A DNA stretch of 64,000 nucleotides from Chimonanthus salicifolius (Eukaryota > Streptophyta > Magnoliopsida > Laurales > Calycanthaceae). The stretch spans positions 62,121,195 through 62,185,194 of the forward strand of contig CM023540.1 of the NCBI GenBank assembly GCA_013350335.1, read 5' to 3'. This document shows positions 1 through 10,560 of this stretch, piece by piece. Every line of letters starts with the position of its first letter. Within the stretch, counting starts at the first letter, position 1. The notes below the pieces were generated by a model. It saw only the letters and a list, made by a program, of their open reading frames with translations, ran no database searches and was not told the origin of the DNA. Made by a program: the position numbers and the translations under genes.

Positions 1-750
1 TTTATGATGATGCAGTCTACGGAAAATTAGGTTAAGAAATGGTAAGGAAATGTCAGGGAAAAAGGGTAAAGATTTTGTAAGGGTTGTGGTTATGGTATGA
101 AGGGTTTGTTCTAACCCTACCAATCCTTGTAAAGTGATGAAAGTTCGAATGATTTTCAATAAAGCATGCAAATTTAAGAGTTTATGAGGATTTTGGCATT
201 GAGATGTAGGTGACAAGGTCACTTGATTTTATTGAGATATGGCATGGGTACGTTTCACACGTGATATTGATAAGTATATAGATTCCATGAGTAAGGCTTA
301 AGTAGCTGTAAGACCGTGGGAACCTCGATATGAAATACGGAGACTAGGTCCCGCATGGCTACCGTTGAGGAGTGGGTCCCTCGCAGGCTACGCGCTGGAG
401 GGCACTCTCACGGCTATTTTGCACACTTGATGTGCGTGGATGCGCAGAGTTAGGTACTATTTTACCCCATGGGGGTGGTACTAGCTTTGTCAGACGTTGT
501 TCGATCGCCTTAGAGCTTGACTGAATCACCCTTGGGGTGAAGGCATGCAGGGCAAGGTAGACCGGATCACGTTGGACGTGGGTCTTCCACTTAGTAAGTC
601 ATGGGCCCTAAGTCTTGCTAAGGGGTCGGGGTATATTTATGATTTGGTATTGCTACTACAGTCATGTAGTGATTCATTCGAGTGTTGTTCCTACGAATAA
701 AATATCTCATGGTGGAAGATGTGCCTGGATTAATTATGATCAAGAATGGA

Positions 751-1200
751 TTAGTTATGCCATAAATGGATTATACCCAAAAGGGGGTTATATTCATGGG
801 TGCGTATAACCATGGATGAGAGTTTTAATGGTGGTTTGGATTGATGCCGGTTATTGGCATTAGGGTATATGTATTGGTAACATGAAGGACATTTTGGTCC
901 CATAGGTTGACATATTGGTCGTATGTTAGACCGTAAGCCTTATGATAGACATATCAGTTTTACGAAGGTATTAGTCATGCCCATGAATGGATTATACCTA
1001 GAAGGAGGGTTATATTCATGGATGGTTATTAACCATGGACAGATGATACACACTTATAGAGTGGTACCAGGGATGGATGTGTATTACCGCTGATGGTGAT
1101 TTCCGTAGTGGTTTGGATTAATGTCAGGAATCGATACCATGGAAGACATGTCGATAGTTTGATGGACTTGTTGATCTCATAGATGACATATAGATCTAAT
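751..1200. repeat. Degenerate local repeat, about 220 bp apart, two copies
   Basis: The head of copy 1 (from 751) and copy 2 (from 971) share TTAGT(T/C)ATGCC, ATGGATTATACC and GGGTTATATTCATGG in the same order. Later both have GTGGTTTGGATT. Copy 2 carries extra sequence between the shared blocks. The shared heads are obvious by eye; the remainder is diverged, so the exact ends are approximate. Confidence 0.55.
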
Positions 1201-1393
1201 GATTGGACATGTTTCGATATACATTCCACGGTATAAGGAAAAGGTGTTAGTTGTATCACGACTTGTATCACAGGGAAGTTGGTGTTGAAAGATACATGGT
1301 ATCATAGAAGTAATGTCCGAAATGTGTTAGTCACATAGTGACTTATGAGCAAATGAAGATATACATATATTTGGAGATATACTTAAGGGAAAA

Positions 1394-1590
1394 GTCTAGT
1401 GAAACTCGAATGGGAAACTATGGGCGACTGCTGAGTTAGACTGATCACCTGACTCTGTAGTTAGTCGATGGAATTCCAAGAGAGTGAAGTTAAGAGTCTA
1501 GTGTAACTCAATGGGAAACTATGGGCGACTGCCGAGTTAGACTGATCACCTGCCTCTGTAGTTAGACAATGGAGTTCCAAGAGAGTGCAT
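1394..1590. repeat. Tandem duplication, 102 bp period, two copies
   Basis: Copies start at 1394 and 1496 with GTCTAGTG. Each contains GGGAAACTATGGGCGACTG, GAGTTAGACTGATCACCTG and CCAAGAGAGTG in the same order, with only a few substitutions. It is non-coding in all frames. Confidence 0.85.
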
Positions 1591-1871
1591 CTAGAAAACC
1601 TAGTTAGAATGGAATCAGGAAAAGTTTTGAGCATAGGCTCGTATTGGCAGGCTATCTCACACAGAGAGCAGACGAATGAACGTATTGAGTAAGTACGTAT
1701 GGAAAATATTTTTAACAGGTAAAGTGAAACAGAGTAAATTGATTTACATAGGAATTGTAAATGGGTTCACGAGGAAAAAGAGATAACATGAGGCAGAATA
1801 AATTCTGTGAAAATGAAACTCATAGGTTGATATGAGTGACTTCGATATAATTAGGTGGTACTTGACAAGAT

Positions 1872-2418
1872 TGAACAGGAATAAAGGATAGATCCAAAGG
1901 AGATTTGGGCCACGATGGTTATTGGCGAAGTCATACCGGAATGGGAGTTACGACCAGGAAAAGGTCTTGTATTCCGAGGAAGGGTATATGTACCTAAGGG
2001 TTGCCAAGGTCTTCAAAAGCAACGATACGATATGGGTTGTGGTAGACCGACTGATCAAGTCTACACATTTCATTCCTATTAAGATGACAGACTCACCTGA
2101 GAGTTTAGGTCGGCGATATATTTAGGATATCATCAGATTGCATGGTATATCTCGGACTATTGTGTTCGACAGAGATGGTCGATTTACCGGCAGAATATGA
2201 CAGAGCATGCAGGCGGCCATGGGAACAAATTTATTGATTAGTACAGTAGTCCATCCATAGACTGATGGGCAGTTTGAGAAGACAGCACAAAACAAAGGGT
2301 AATACAGAACCAAGCGATGCAGTTTGTCAAGGTGGTATGGGATCGATGTGGCATTGAGGAAGCCGCATCGGAACTTGAGTCGGAAATGAGGGTAGCTCAT
2401 CCGGAGCTATTTATGTAA
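1872..2418 (+). pseudogene. pol: Ty3/gypsy integrase-chromodomain remnant (D-left element)
   Basis: Translation in shifting frames gives pieces of the integrase shared with the two better pol copies in this window. First comes the segment before the zinc domain ([13 protein letters not shown], near 1930). It jumps directly to the core ([11 protein letters not shown], near 2022), so the zinc domain and the first catalytic Asp are deleted. The second Asp region follows (DRDGRFTGR, near 2170), then a second deletion after the TDGQ motif, then the chromodomain end (FVKVVWDR to HPELFM, stop 2416-2418). It contains a TAG, a frameshift and two deletions and is non-functional. It sits directly upstream of a polypurine tract and LTR. 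Confidence 0.85.
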
Positions 2419-2463
2419 ATATTTGAGAACCTTTCTTCACTCGATTTTCAGGACGAAAATTTT

Positions 2464-2479
2464 AAAAAGAGGGTTATAT
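2464..2479 (+). promoter_or_regulatory. Polypurine tract of the D-left element
   Basis: AAAAAGAGGG followed by TTATAT sits immediately before the LTR start TGTAATACCCC at 2480. It is preceded at about 2443-2461 by the TTTTC..GGACGAAAATTTT block that precedes every polypurine tract in this window. In this family the site primes plus-strand DNA synthesis. Confidence 0.8.
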
Positions 2480-2941
2480 TGTAATACCCCGATTTTTCAT
2501 ATTATCAATATTTACGGTTTTTGCCACTTAATTTGTGAACTATTAGTGATGGATCTTAAATTGGGTAAAGTGTTGGGTCAATGCCCAATTTAGACCCAAC
2601 GGTTTTGGAATTGTTTTCAATAAAAAATTAATGGATTGATAAATAATAAGATGTCTATAGATAAATATAGATGGCTTGGTCGCAGAAAGAGATATGAATA
2701 TCTAGGATCATTTTAAAAAGGGGTTCTTTTCCTTGATGAGAGCTACATTTAGACAATTACCAAATTAGAAGGTCAACAACTTCTAAGTAAGACACAACAA
2801 AGGGGTGCATGGCACTTGCTATCTTAGAGAGATAAAGGTGTACACGGCATTAGCAATTACTAATTTGAAGGGATCAAGGCACCTTCTAAATTGGGATTAT
2901 TTCCATGTGGTGCAAATCTTATATACATTATATATTGAGGT
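2480..2941 (+). mobile_element. D-left 3' LTR, first part
   Basis: Starts TGTAATACCCC just after a polypurine tract and resembles the start of the D LTR at 54463 (shared TATCAATATTTACG, then TTGCCA). It is broken at 2941 by the insertion of a solo A LTR; the flanks are GAGGT (2937-2941) and GAGGA (7033-7037). The LTR continues at 7033. Confidence 0.8.
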
Positions 2942-4350
2942 TGTAATAGCCCGAATTTTTAAATCAACATATATATATATATATATATATGGCATTTATT
3001 TATTTTAATAATGGAAAAATTGGAATTTTGATGTTATGGATGTTAAATGGATCAAATTTTGGGGCAAAGGCCCAAGTATGGTCCAATGGACCATGGATTG
3101 GATGGAATTCATTTAAGGGGTCAATGATGGTCAAAGTGGGCCTGATAATCATTTGGGACCCAATGGGTCAAAACGAGTCAAGCTCTAAGGTAAATGATAC
3201 AAAATAATTTAATTGGGCCATGGGCCCAATGGTGACCCAATTGATGGAAATAGGTTGAATTGGAATTAAATCACCTAAGTTAATGATGAGATGGTTAAGA
3301 TGGCATAACCAAGTGGGGCCCACCTCCACCTCACGAAGTGAGGTGGCTTGTGGACCAAGGAAAAGGTGGGGCCGACCATCATGGTTGGCTTGGTCAACCA
3401 TGGATAAGTTAAGAGGACTAAGGAGGAATAAAGTAGATTAAGTTTTATTAAATTATTTTAAAACATCTAAGTTAAGATTAATGGGGTTTAAGTGACATGG
3501 CCGAATAGGGCCCACCTCCACCTCATCAAGTGAGGTGGCGGGTAGGATAGGTGTTGGTGGGGGCCGTCCACCATGGTTGACTTGGTCAACCATGGGTGGA
3601 TTTCTTAGAGAGATAATTTAATGGAATTAAATTAAATGGGAATTAATTAACCTAAGTAAGGATTTAATTTAATTAATTAGGTTGGTCAAATTAGGGTCAA
3701 ATGAATAAGTCAAGAGGGCAAGTCAAAGGGTGGTTTCATCCCATTGAAACCACCCAAAGAAACACAAAAGAAACCATGGACTTAGGGTGGTGGTTTCATC
3801 TCAACCACAACCACTCAAGGTATGGGGACCCATACCTCTCATCATATGGTCAAGTGATCAAAGGGAGGAAGACCAAACCACTCCCTCACAAAGAGGCCAA
3901 ACCGTTGGCTTGGTGGTGGTTTGGTCTCAACCACCACCACCAAGGACAAGGGAGCGATACTTGGTGGGTGAAGGCCATCATGGAAGCTGTATGGGCTAAG
4001 GAACCAAGGATTGGATGGTTTTCACCTTACCACTCAAGCCACTATCATTCCTCTCCTCCTCCCTCTCATTGTCGACCCCATCCAAGGAAAAAAAGAAGGA
4101 GAAAAAACTTAGAAGAAAGGGAAGAAGAACCCAAGTGTTGGCCGACCACCCCAAGACCCAAGCTTGAGATATTTTTCCATCCCCTCCTCCCCTCTCCCTC
4201 TCTCAAAATCTAACCCTACCTTAGCCGAACCCTAACCTTGGAGACTTCATCTTGATCAAGCACATAGTGGCCGAACAACAAGGAGAAGAAGAAGAGAAAG
4301 GGCTAAGGAAATCAAAAGGAGAAAGAAAGGCCGGAGGAGTCGTCGGTGTG

Positions 4351-5760
4351 GTAAGAAATTCTGAAACAAGAATTTATATTTTTTTTAAAAGGATAAGATG
4401 TGTTTATGGAATCCATTTCTTAGAATGAATGGTGGCCACAAATGTTATGGGCCTTAGATCTAAGATCCATCCAATGATAAGATGAGAAATGGATGAAATG
4501 GGAGTGATAGATTAAGAAAAATAAATAAATGGATTAAGCATGGAAGTATGGGTTTTTGAATGGATTGATGGACCATAGGGTTGGGCCATGTAGTATGGCC
4601 GAACCCCATGGTAAATGGTTGATGAATTTAATTAGGGTTTTAAGGTTTAAAGCCATGGAGAATGATTATGATTTTTAAGGTTATAAATGATTAAATGTTG
4701 GAAAAATTTAAAGGGGTTTAAATGAGGAAAAATCATGGAGTGTGTGAATGATTTTATGGCCTCAAGAGGCATAGGAAAATGGTGAATCATGAACCATTGG
4801 TTCGGCCATGGTGTATGGCCGAACCCTATGGTGATGGAATGATGTATTTAATGGTTATAAAAGTATGGAAATTAATGGAGAAGGTTCTGGTAATTAAGTG
4901 GATTTTTCTTTAGTATTTTAAACAAGGTTTAAATGGGTGGAAATGAAGTTTTAAAATAAAAACTATGGACCATGGGTTCGGCCATGATACATGGCCGAAC
5001 CCCATGGGGAGACTTTGAGGAATTTGGTGTTTTAAAAACCATGGAAAAATAAATGAGAATGATGGACAAAAATGTACCTCATGATGATTAAGGAAGGGTG
5101 ATTTAAATGTATGATTTAAATTCATTTATGGTAGGACCAAATGAGGTAAAATGGACCCAAGAAAAAGTGGGAAAAAGGCATCATGGGTTCGGCCATGGTG
5201 TATGGCCGAACCCATGACCCATTTGCAGGTCATGTTATGGGCTAAAAATTGAATTATGTATGGGATTAGATATTGGAAATTTAATTAAATTAAGTGGCTG
5301 ATTTTAGGGATGTTATGTCATGGTTAATGAATCATTAATGGGGCTAAGTATATGGATGAATTATGGACAAAAATGTACATGGATGGAGGATATACTAAAC
5401 CATGGAAGTGTAGTGGCAAAACCGTAATTATTGGCCACAATGAAGAACCATGGGTTCGGCCATGGTACATGGCCGAACCCCATGTAGGTTGGACATGGAC
5501 TTGGGTGCATTAAGATGACCTTATGAGTGATTAAATGAAGCTTAGGGTTGCTGCGTTTTAGGCTCAAAAATTAGAATGTTTAAAGGGCTAAAATATGGAA
5601 TTATGCATGTGTTTAAATCAATGGAAATGAGGCTAAGTTAAGGGCTGATTTTTAATGATCTTGTAACATGGTTAGGGATCATTAATGGATCTAGGTTTAT
5701 GATCAGTTAGGGACTTAATCATGGATAAGATATGGACTAATTTGGAAAATGTATAATAAG
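4351..5760 (+). other. Putative LTR intron with hairpin array (solo A LTR)
   Basis: A purine-rich stretch ending CCGGAGGAGTCGTCGG leads to a donor-like GTAAG at 4351. The segment closes with TATAATAAG at 5760, followed by GTATCGGG. Between them lie all five hairpins of this LTR (4578-5480), each with arms like GGTTCGGCCAT and ATGGCCGAACC around a 5-6 nt loop. The same limits recur in the other A and D LTRs, and one D LTR lacks the whole segment. Splicing is an inference; the conserved limits and hairpins are seen directly. Confidence 0.4.
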
Positions 5761-6156
5761 GTATCGGGACATCTCAAACGGTACACGATCGGCGACCAGG
5801 ATTATCGAACGGAAACGTAAAGGGACGCAAATCGGTATTCGGTAGGATTCTTACCTTTTTGTAAGCCGTGGATTATGTGTATGTGATGGTTTCCCTATTT
5901 TGTTTCCCTATTTTATTTCAGTAATTATATGATTTATTTTAAGATGGATTTTTAATGCTATGGATTATACTTAAATGCTATGGATGGTATTTTAAATGAT
6001 ATGGATTATATTTTAATGCTATGGATGATATTTTTAAGGCTATGGATTATATTTCAATACTATGGATTTTATATTAAGGATATGAATTATATATATACTA
6101 CATAGCATAATGCACTTACATCTCATGCATGGCATGGGCGGGAAAATAAAGGAACT

Positions 6157-6345
6157 GGAGTCCATGCTCCTTCGGGGCGACCGAGAAGCAAACCTGGGGA
6201 TAGCCTGAGGTGCTATAACAGGAGTCCATGCTCCGTCGGGGCGACCGAGAAACAAACATGCAGATAGCTTGATATGATATAACCGGAGTCCATGCTCCAT
6301 CGGGGCGACCGAGAAGCAAACATGGGGACACCTTGACCAATTTGC
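6157..6345 (+). repeat. 64-bp minisatellite, three copies (A LTR)
   Basis: GGAGTCCATGCTCC recurs at 6157, 6221 and 6285, each followed by TCGGGGCGACCGAGAA and a GGATAGCCTGA-like tail. Copy number differs among A LTRs here: 2 at 28834, 3 at 37876 and 4 at 47934. Confidence 0.9.
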
Positions 6346-8127
6346 CGTCAAGGGGGATATGACATTGTATGATGATATGGATGATGGGTGGTACACATGA
6401 CATAGGCACCCATGGCATGGCATTCACTTTATGGTGTTATTATATTATTATCAGGTATGCTTGTTATCACTAATCCATGTGCTAGGCCTACTCAGGAGTC
6501 CTACTGGGCGCATTGTCTAACGCCCTACTTCTACCCTAGCTGATGACGCAGGAGATGGCGGAAACGGTGGACGCGTCGGGAGCCAAGCTTAGGAGCTTGG
6601 GGAAGCGGCTACTTAGTTTTATTTAAGTTTTATTTTGGAAGTGTAATTTAAGTAGCTTAGCTTGTCGGATTGTAATAATTACTGTTTCTTGCTATGGTTT
6701 GGGTTGTACTATGGACGATATCATTTTGAGATATAATTATGAACATAGGGGTATTTTAGTAATTTAAGCATCGTACTTCCTTGCTATCTAAAACTGGAAG
6801 GATAGTCTCTATTATAATGTTCAGCATTTAATTATATTCCGCGAGCTTACTTCCTACGCGTGAACCGTTCTCGTGGACTTCGTTCCGCGCACGCATAGGG
6901 TTGGCCAGTTAAGGGCCGGGCTTTAGAAGCTCGGACTTAACTCGCGTCGTGACGTCCGCGCCTGTTATCACTTTTATTTCCAAAAAAAAAGAATTAGACT
7001 TTGATTTCGGTGAAAATGGGCAGGGCGTTACAGAGGATATATATATATATATATATATGGGTCTTACACACGGAAGAACATAGGATCGGGTGGTTTGAAT
7101 TCAATCCAAAGACGGCCCAAACATTGCTGTACGGTGAAGGTGGAAATCTTGTAAAGGGGTAATTTTTATCTTAACTGACATAGAGGCTGTATTCCTTTTC
7201 CCATCTTACATGGGGTATCTCGTTGGATGCAATTGCTTAAAAAGGAACCAATTGCATAAGATAACAGGTAGAAATTTGGCAGTTGCTATTTTAGAATATC
7301 GGTCGGGTCAGCTGGTGTATGTGGTAGGAAGAAACATAGCAATTGCTATGTTTATAATACACGGCAAATTGGGTTTCCTAATGATATGAGGAAACTGCTA
7401 ATGGAGGAGTACTCGACTGCAATAATGCATAAATATAGGCAGCGTGAAGGAGGCAGAGACACAAAGAAACAAAGTGTAAAAGAAAAAAAAAAGGGGGGGG
7501 ACTGTTAATCGTTGTATTCTCAAGTGCTAAAAGAAGGGTTGGCTACTTACACGGCAGCAACAAGGGACCTTGGCTGGGCTGTGCTTGAGGACAGATTCAG
7601 TCCAGAATTCTGCTAGCTACATGTAGGCTGCAAGACAGATAGCAGAGGCGTCTGCTGCATGGAAAGAGAGCTGCATTGCAGAGCAGCGAGCGTGAGGCAG
7701 CAACACAAAGAGCATCATCTCCTCCATCCTTGCTGAGAAATCATCTGACACGTTGGACAAAGAGAGACACGAACTGAGAGAAGGGGTGTGGATTGTCATC
7801 GTGGGTGCTGATCTAAAGTACAAGTCTGAAGTTTCAGCAAGGCAAGATCAGAGACGTGTTGCAGCAAAGGGTTGTTGCAAGGTATCAATGGCTGGTTTGG
7901 CTATAGTAAGATCTAACGCTGTGAAGAGGAGTGCTGTCAGTGCTGTGTAGCAGAGAGGTACTGGTAGAGACAGAGAGGTCTTTGAAATTAGTACATCTGG
8001 AGGACTGCATGTGATGCAACTGGACAGACAGAGAGTAGTTCTCGGTGGAGAGAATAACACAATACAGAGAGAGGGTAACATGTCAGTAGGAAGGTCGAGC
8101 TTTCTGAATTTTTGGGACCCACTATCT

Positions 8128-8137
8128 CTATATAAAT
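8128..8137 (+). promoter_or_regulatory. Candidate TATA box in the D-left LTR
   Basis: CTATATAAAT is a strong plant TATA match about 340 bp upstream of the donor-like site at 8472. If used, transcription would start near 8160 and run through the purine-rich leader. It is not obviously conserved in the D-right LTR, so the call is tentative. Confidence 0.4.
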
Positions 8138-8471
8138 TGGGATATAATGTGAATATTATTCGGTAGAAAAGGGCGTGAAAGAATAAAAAGAAACCAGCGT
8201 GTGTGCTGGCTGCAAACAGCAGAGCAGCGAACGTGGATAGCTAGACAGATCGGGTGCTGCAAACACAAGGGGTATCACTGGTTGCTTCAGAGAGGAGATT
8301 GGCTGAATCAGAAAGAGGGCTTGTCTATGTGTGCTGGACAGTACACACATACGTCTATTAGTGGAGTTGTCCAGCGTGGAAGGCATTCTCTCGAAGAATC
8401 AGTGTGCAAGGAAGAAGAAGATCGGAAGAATCAATCGGAGAAAAAGAAAACCCAAGGAATCGCAGGAACCG

Positions 8472-9893
8472 GTTAGTATTTGTTAATCTTGTTTTTGTTT
8501 AAGAACAGAATCATAGGGTTCAGCCATGGTGCATGGCCGAACCCCATGGAAGAGAATTAATAGATGATCATGGTATTAATTTTAATGGATGGGAAGGGTT
8601 ATTTATGTTTTAAATTTTAAATGGAGACCATGGGAAATTATATACGTTTTAAAGGAGTTTAAATGAAAGGTTATTGATTATATTTTTATGGTTGGAAAAC
8701 CATGGAAGAAAACTATAGGAGATGAATAAAATAAATTTAATGGAAGGTGAATGGTTATTCATGATATCATATTTTGATTTAAGTATGGAAGGATGTATGT
8801 TCTAAATATGGAAACCTTCTAAATATAGAAGGTGGAGATAAGTTTGGAAACCTTCTAAATATAGAAGGGGGAGTTTAAAATAGGAAGGTTCTAATTATGG
8901 AAGTTGGGTGCTAAATTTAGAAAGCTTTTATTTATGGGAACTTTCTAATAATGGAAGGATGGATTATACATTGGAAACAAGGACACATGGCCGAACCCCA
9001 TGAATCAAATTTGTGGGTTATGTTTTGTGTATTTTAAATAAAGTGAAGGATACAAAAATGTGTTATGAAGCTAATGGCAAAAGTGTAATTACAGGCCAAA
9101 GTGGAGAATCATGGTTTCGGCCATGGTGTATGGCCGAACCTCATGAGGTTCTTTATGGACTTAAGTGGTTAAGGATTTTTATAGGGTCAATTATGGACCT
9201 AAGATGATGAACCAACTAAGGGATCATGTGGGTTTTGATTTAAAAAAAAATATATATATTAATATGTCTAATGGATTTAAATAAAGGAAGGTCATTGGTT
9301 ATTCTTATGGAAGATTGGAGGATCAAAATTATAGAATTATGGGTCATGTATGGATGTAATATTTTATATGAATGATAGACCAATTGGATTATGGGTTTTG
9401 CTTGGGATGTTGGACCTAAGATTATGATCTTCTAAATGGAATTAAGATATCATATGGTTCGGCCATGGTGTGTGGCCGAACCCCATGAATCAAGTTAAAT
9501 GGATTTTTATGAATTTAGATGTTTAGAAATCTATGTTTCTAACCTAAACAAGAGGAATGTTTGGGTATGATTAGACCAATGGCAAGGTTGTAAATACTTG
9601 CTAAAATGAAAGGTTAGCCATGAATGGCAATATTGTAAATAGAGGCTAAAATGAAAGATCATGGGTTCGGCCATGGTGTATGGCCGAATCCCGTGAACCA
9701 TGGTAATGGGAATTGTTTGATGAACATAGGGTTATGTATGTTGGGTTAAATGAATGAATTATTAATTAAATATTAGACCAATGGACAATTTGGTAATATC
9801 GGTTGAAAATGATAAACCATGGGGATTGGTTTATGGACTTAAAATATTGTGAATCAAGTGGGACTTGGTTTTGATTGATTGTTATATTATAAG
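8472..9893 (+). other. Putative LTR intron with hairpin array (D-left LTR)
   Basis: Donor-like ACCG/GTTAGT at 8472 and acceptor-like TTATAAG at 9893, followed by GTAACGGGAC. All GGTTCGGCCAT/ATGGCCGAACC hairpins of this LTR (8517 to 9690) lie inside, with one single-arm remnant near 8985. The LTR at 52230-54462 has the flanking sequences joined as ACCG/GTAACGGG, exactly this segment missing. The TTATATTATAAG at the acceptor could instead be a weak TATA element. Confidence 0.45.
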
Positions 9894-10225
9894 GTAACGG
9901 GACCTCACCAGGTGTTTACGATCGTAAACGGTTACCGGACGAAAGACGTAAGGACACGTAGCGGTCTTTGGTAGGATTCCACCTCTTTGAAGCCATGGGT
10001 TTATGTACATTGTTTTTATCATGATTTGATGAATTTATATTGCAAGGGATATGTTTCAAAATGTGAGTTTTAAATGCTATATTTATATGATAAAATAGTA
10101 TGTGTTGTATATTTCTCAGATATGAGCTTTTAAATGCTATGATTTTGTTTAATTGCATAGCATGTGGTATTTGCATCTCATGCATGTCATGGGAGGGATG
10201 ACAGGTAAGCGGGGACCCACACTCA

Positions 10226-10560
10226 GTCGTGGCATCCGTAAAACACTCGTGGGGGGATACCTTGATGATGAGAATTCCATCAAGAAGATACTATGTATAA
10301 TACCTTGATGATGAGAATCCCATCAAGAGGATACTATGTATGAAGACCCTGGTGATGAGCATTCCATCAGGGGATACCTTGATGATGAGAATTCCATCAA
10401 GAGGATACTAAGTAACCGGAGCCCACACTCCGCCGGAATGTCCGTAAGGCAACTGTGGGGAATACCTTGATGAGGAGAATTCCATCAAGAGAGAAGACCT
10501 TGGTGACGAACATTCCACCAGGAAGATACTTTGATGAGGAGAATTCCATCAAGAGTATAC
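10226..10560 (+). repeat. Minisatellite of CTTGATG/CATCAAG units (D-left LTR)
   Basis: About six copies of a 40-50 bp unit with ACCTTGATGATGAGAATTCC followed by ATCAAGAGGATACT, interspersed with the CCACACTC...CCGTAA block. Each unit can pair CTTGATG with CATCAAG. A related two-copy array occurs in the D-right LTR at 63142-63297. Confidence 0.8.

Larger units (their letters stand above)
1..1871. other. Unassigned non-coding DNA left of the D-left integrase remnant
   Basis: No open frame here looks like a protein family. It lies between the window edge and a D-type integrase remnant, where a complete element would have RT and RNase H, so either pol has been replaced or deleted, or other repeat DNA is inserted. 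It contains two local duplications, listed separately. A GC-richer block around 320-600 does not resemble the other families in this window. Its origin is undetermined. Confidence 0.5.
2942..7032 (+). mobile_element. Solo LTR, family A (4091 bp) inside the D-left LTR
   Basis: Begins TGTAATAGCCCG and ends GGGCGTTACA. It is collinear with both LTRs of the full-length A element (25404-29635 and 34462-38737): same order of hairpins, splice-like sites, minisatellite and 3' end block. No internal domain is attached, and the flanks are GAGGT/GAGGA, an imperfect 5 bp target duplication, so it is a solo LTR from LTR-LTR recombination. It contains an (AT)n run at 2969-2990. The 170-codon open frame at 3701-4213 is not conserved in the other A LTRs and is not called. 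Confidence 0.9.

Noticed and set aside
2969..2990. (AT)n at 2969 and 7037 as a target-site feature
   Set aside because: They are ordinary short AT runs; the 7037 run lies in D LTR flank and the 2969 run in the A LTR, so they are not a duplication.
3701..4213. 170-codon open frame in the solo A LTR
   Set aside because: Low-complexity His/Pro/Lys composition, and homologous positions of the other A LTRs do not keep the frame.
4570..5480. Dispersed GGTTCGGCCAT hairpins as a CRISPR-like array
   Set aside because: Spacing is irregular (about 100-380 bp), units are palindromes within LTRs, there are no uniform spacers or cas genes, and the context is a plant nucleus.
4570..5480. Hairpins as inserted MITEs
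   Set aside because: Units are about 27 bp without internal sequence or target duplications and occur at the same places in every A LTR, so they are part of the LTR.
6156..6427. 127- and 103-codon minus-strand frames over the minisatellite
   Set aside because: They are translations of the 64-bp repeat (repeating GRPDGAWTPV in alternate frames) and recur wherever the unit does.
7617..8476. Several 65-91 codon frames on both strands of the D-left LTR as host gene exons
   Set aside because: They overlap on opposite strands, lack recognisable domains, and lie within a region bounded by one LTR's ends.
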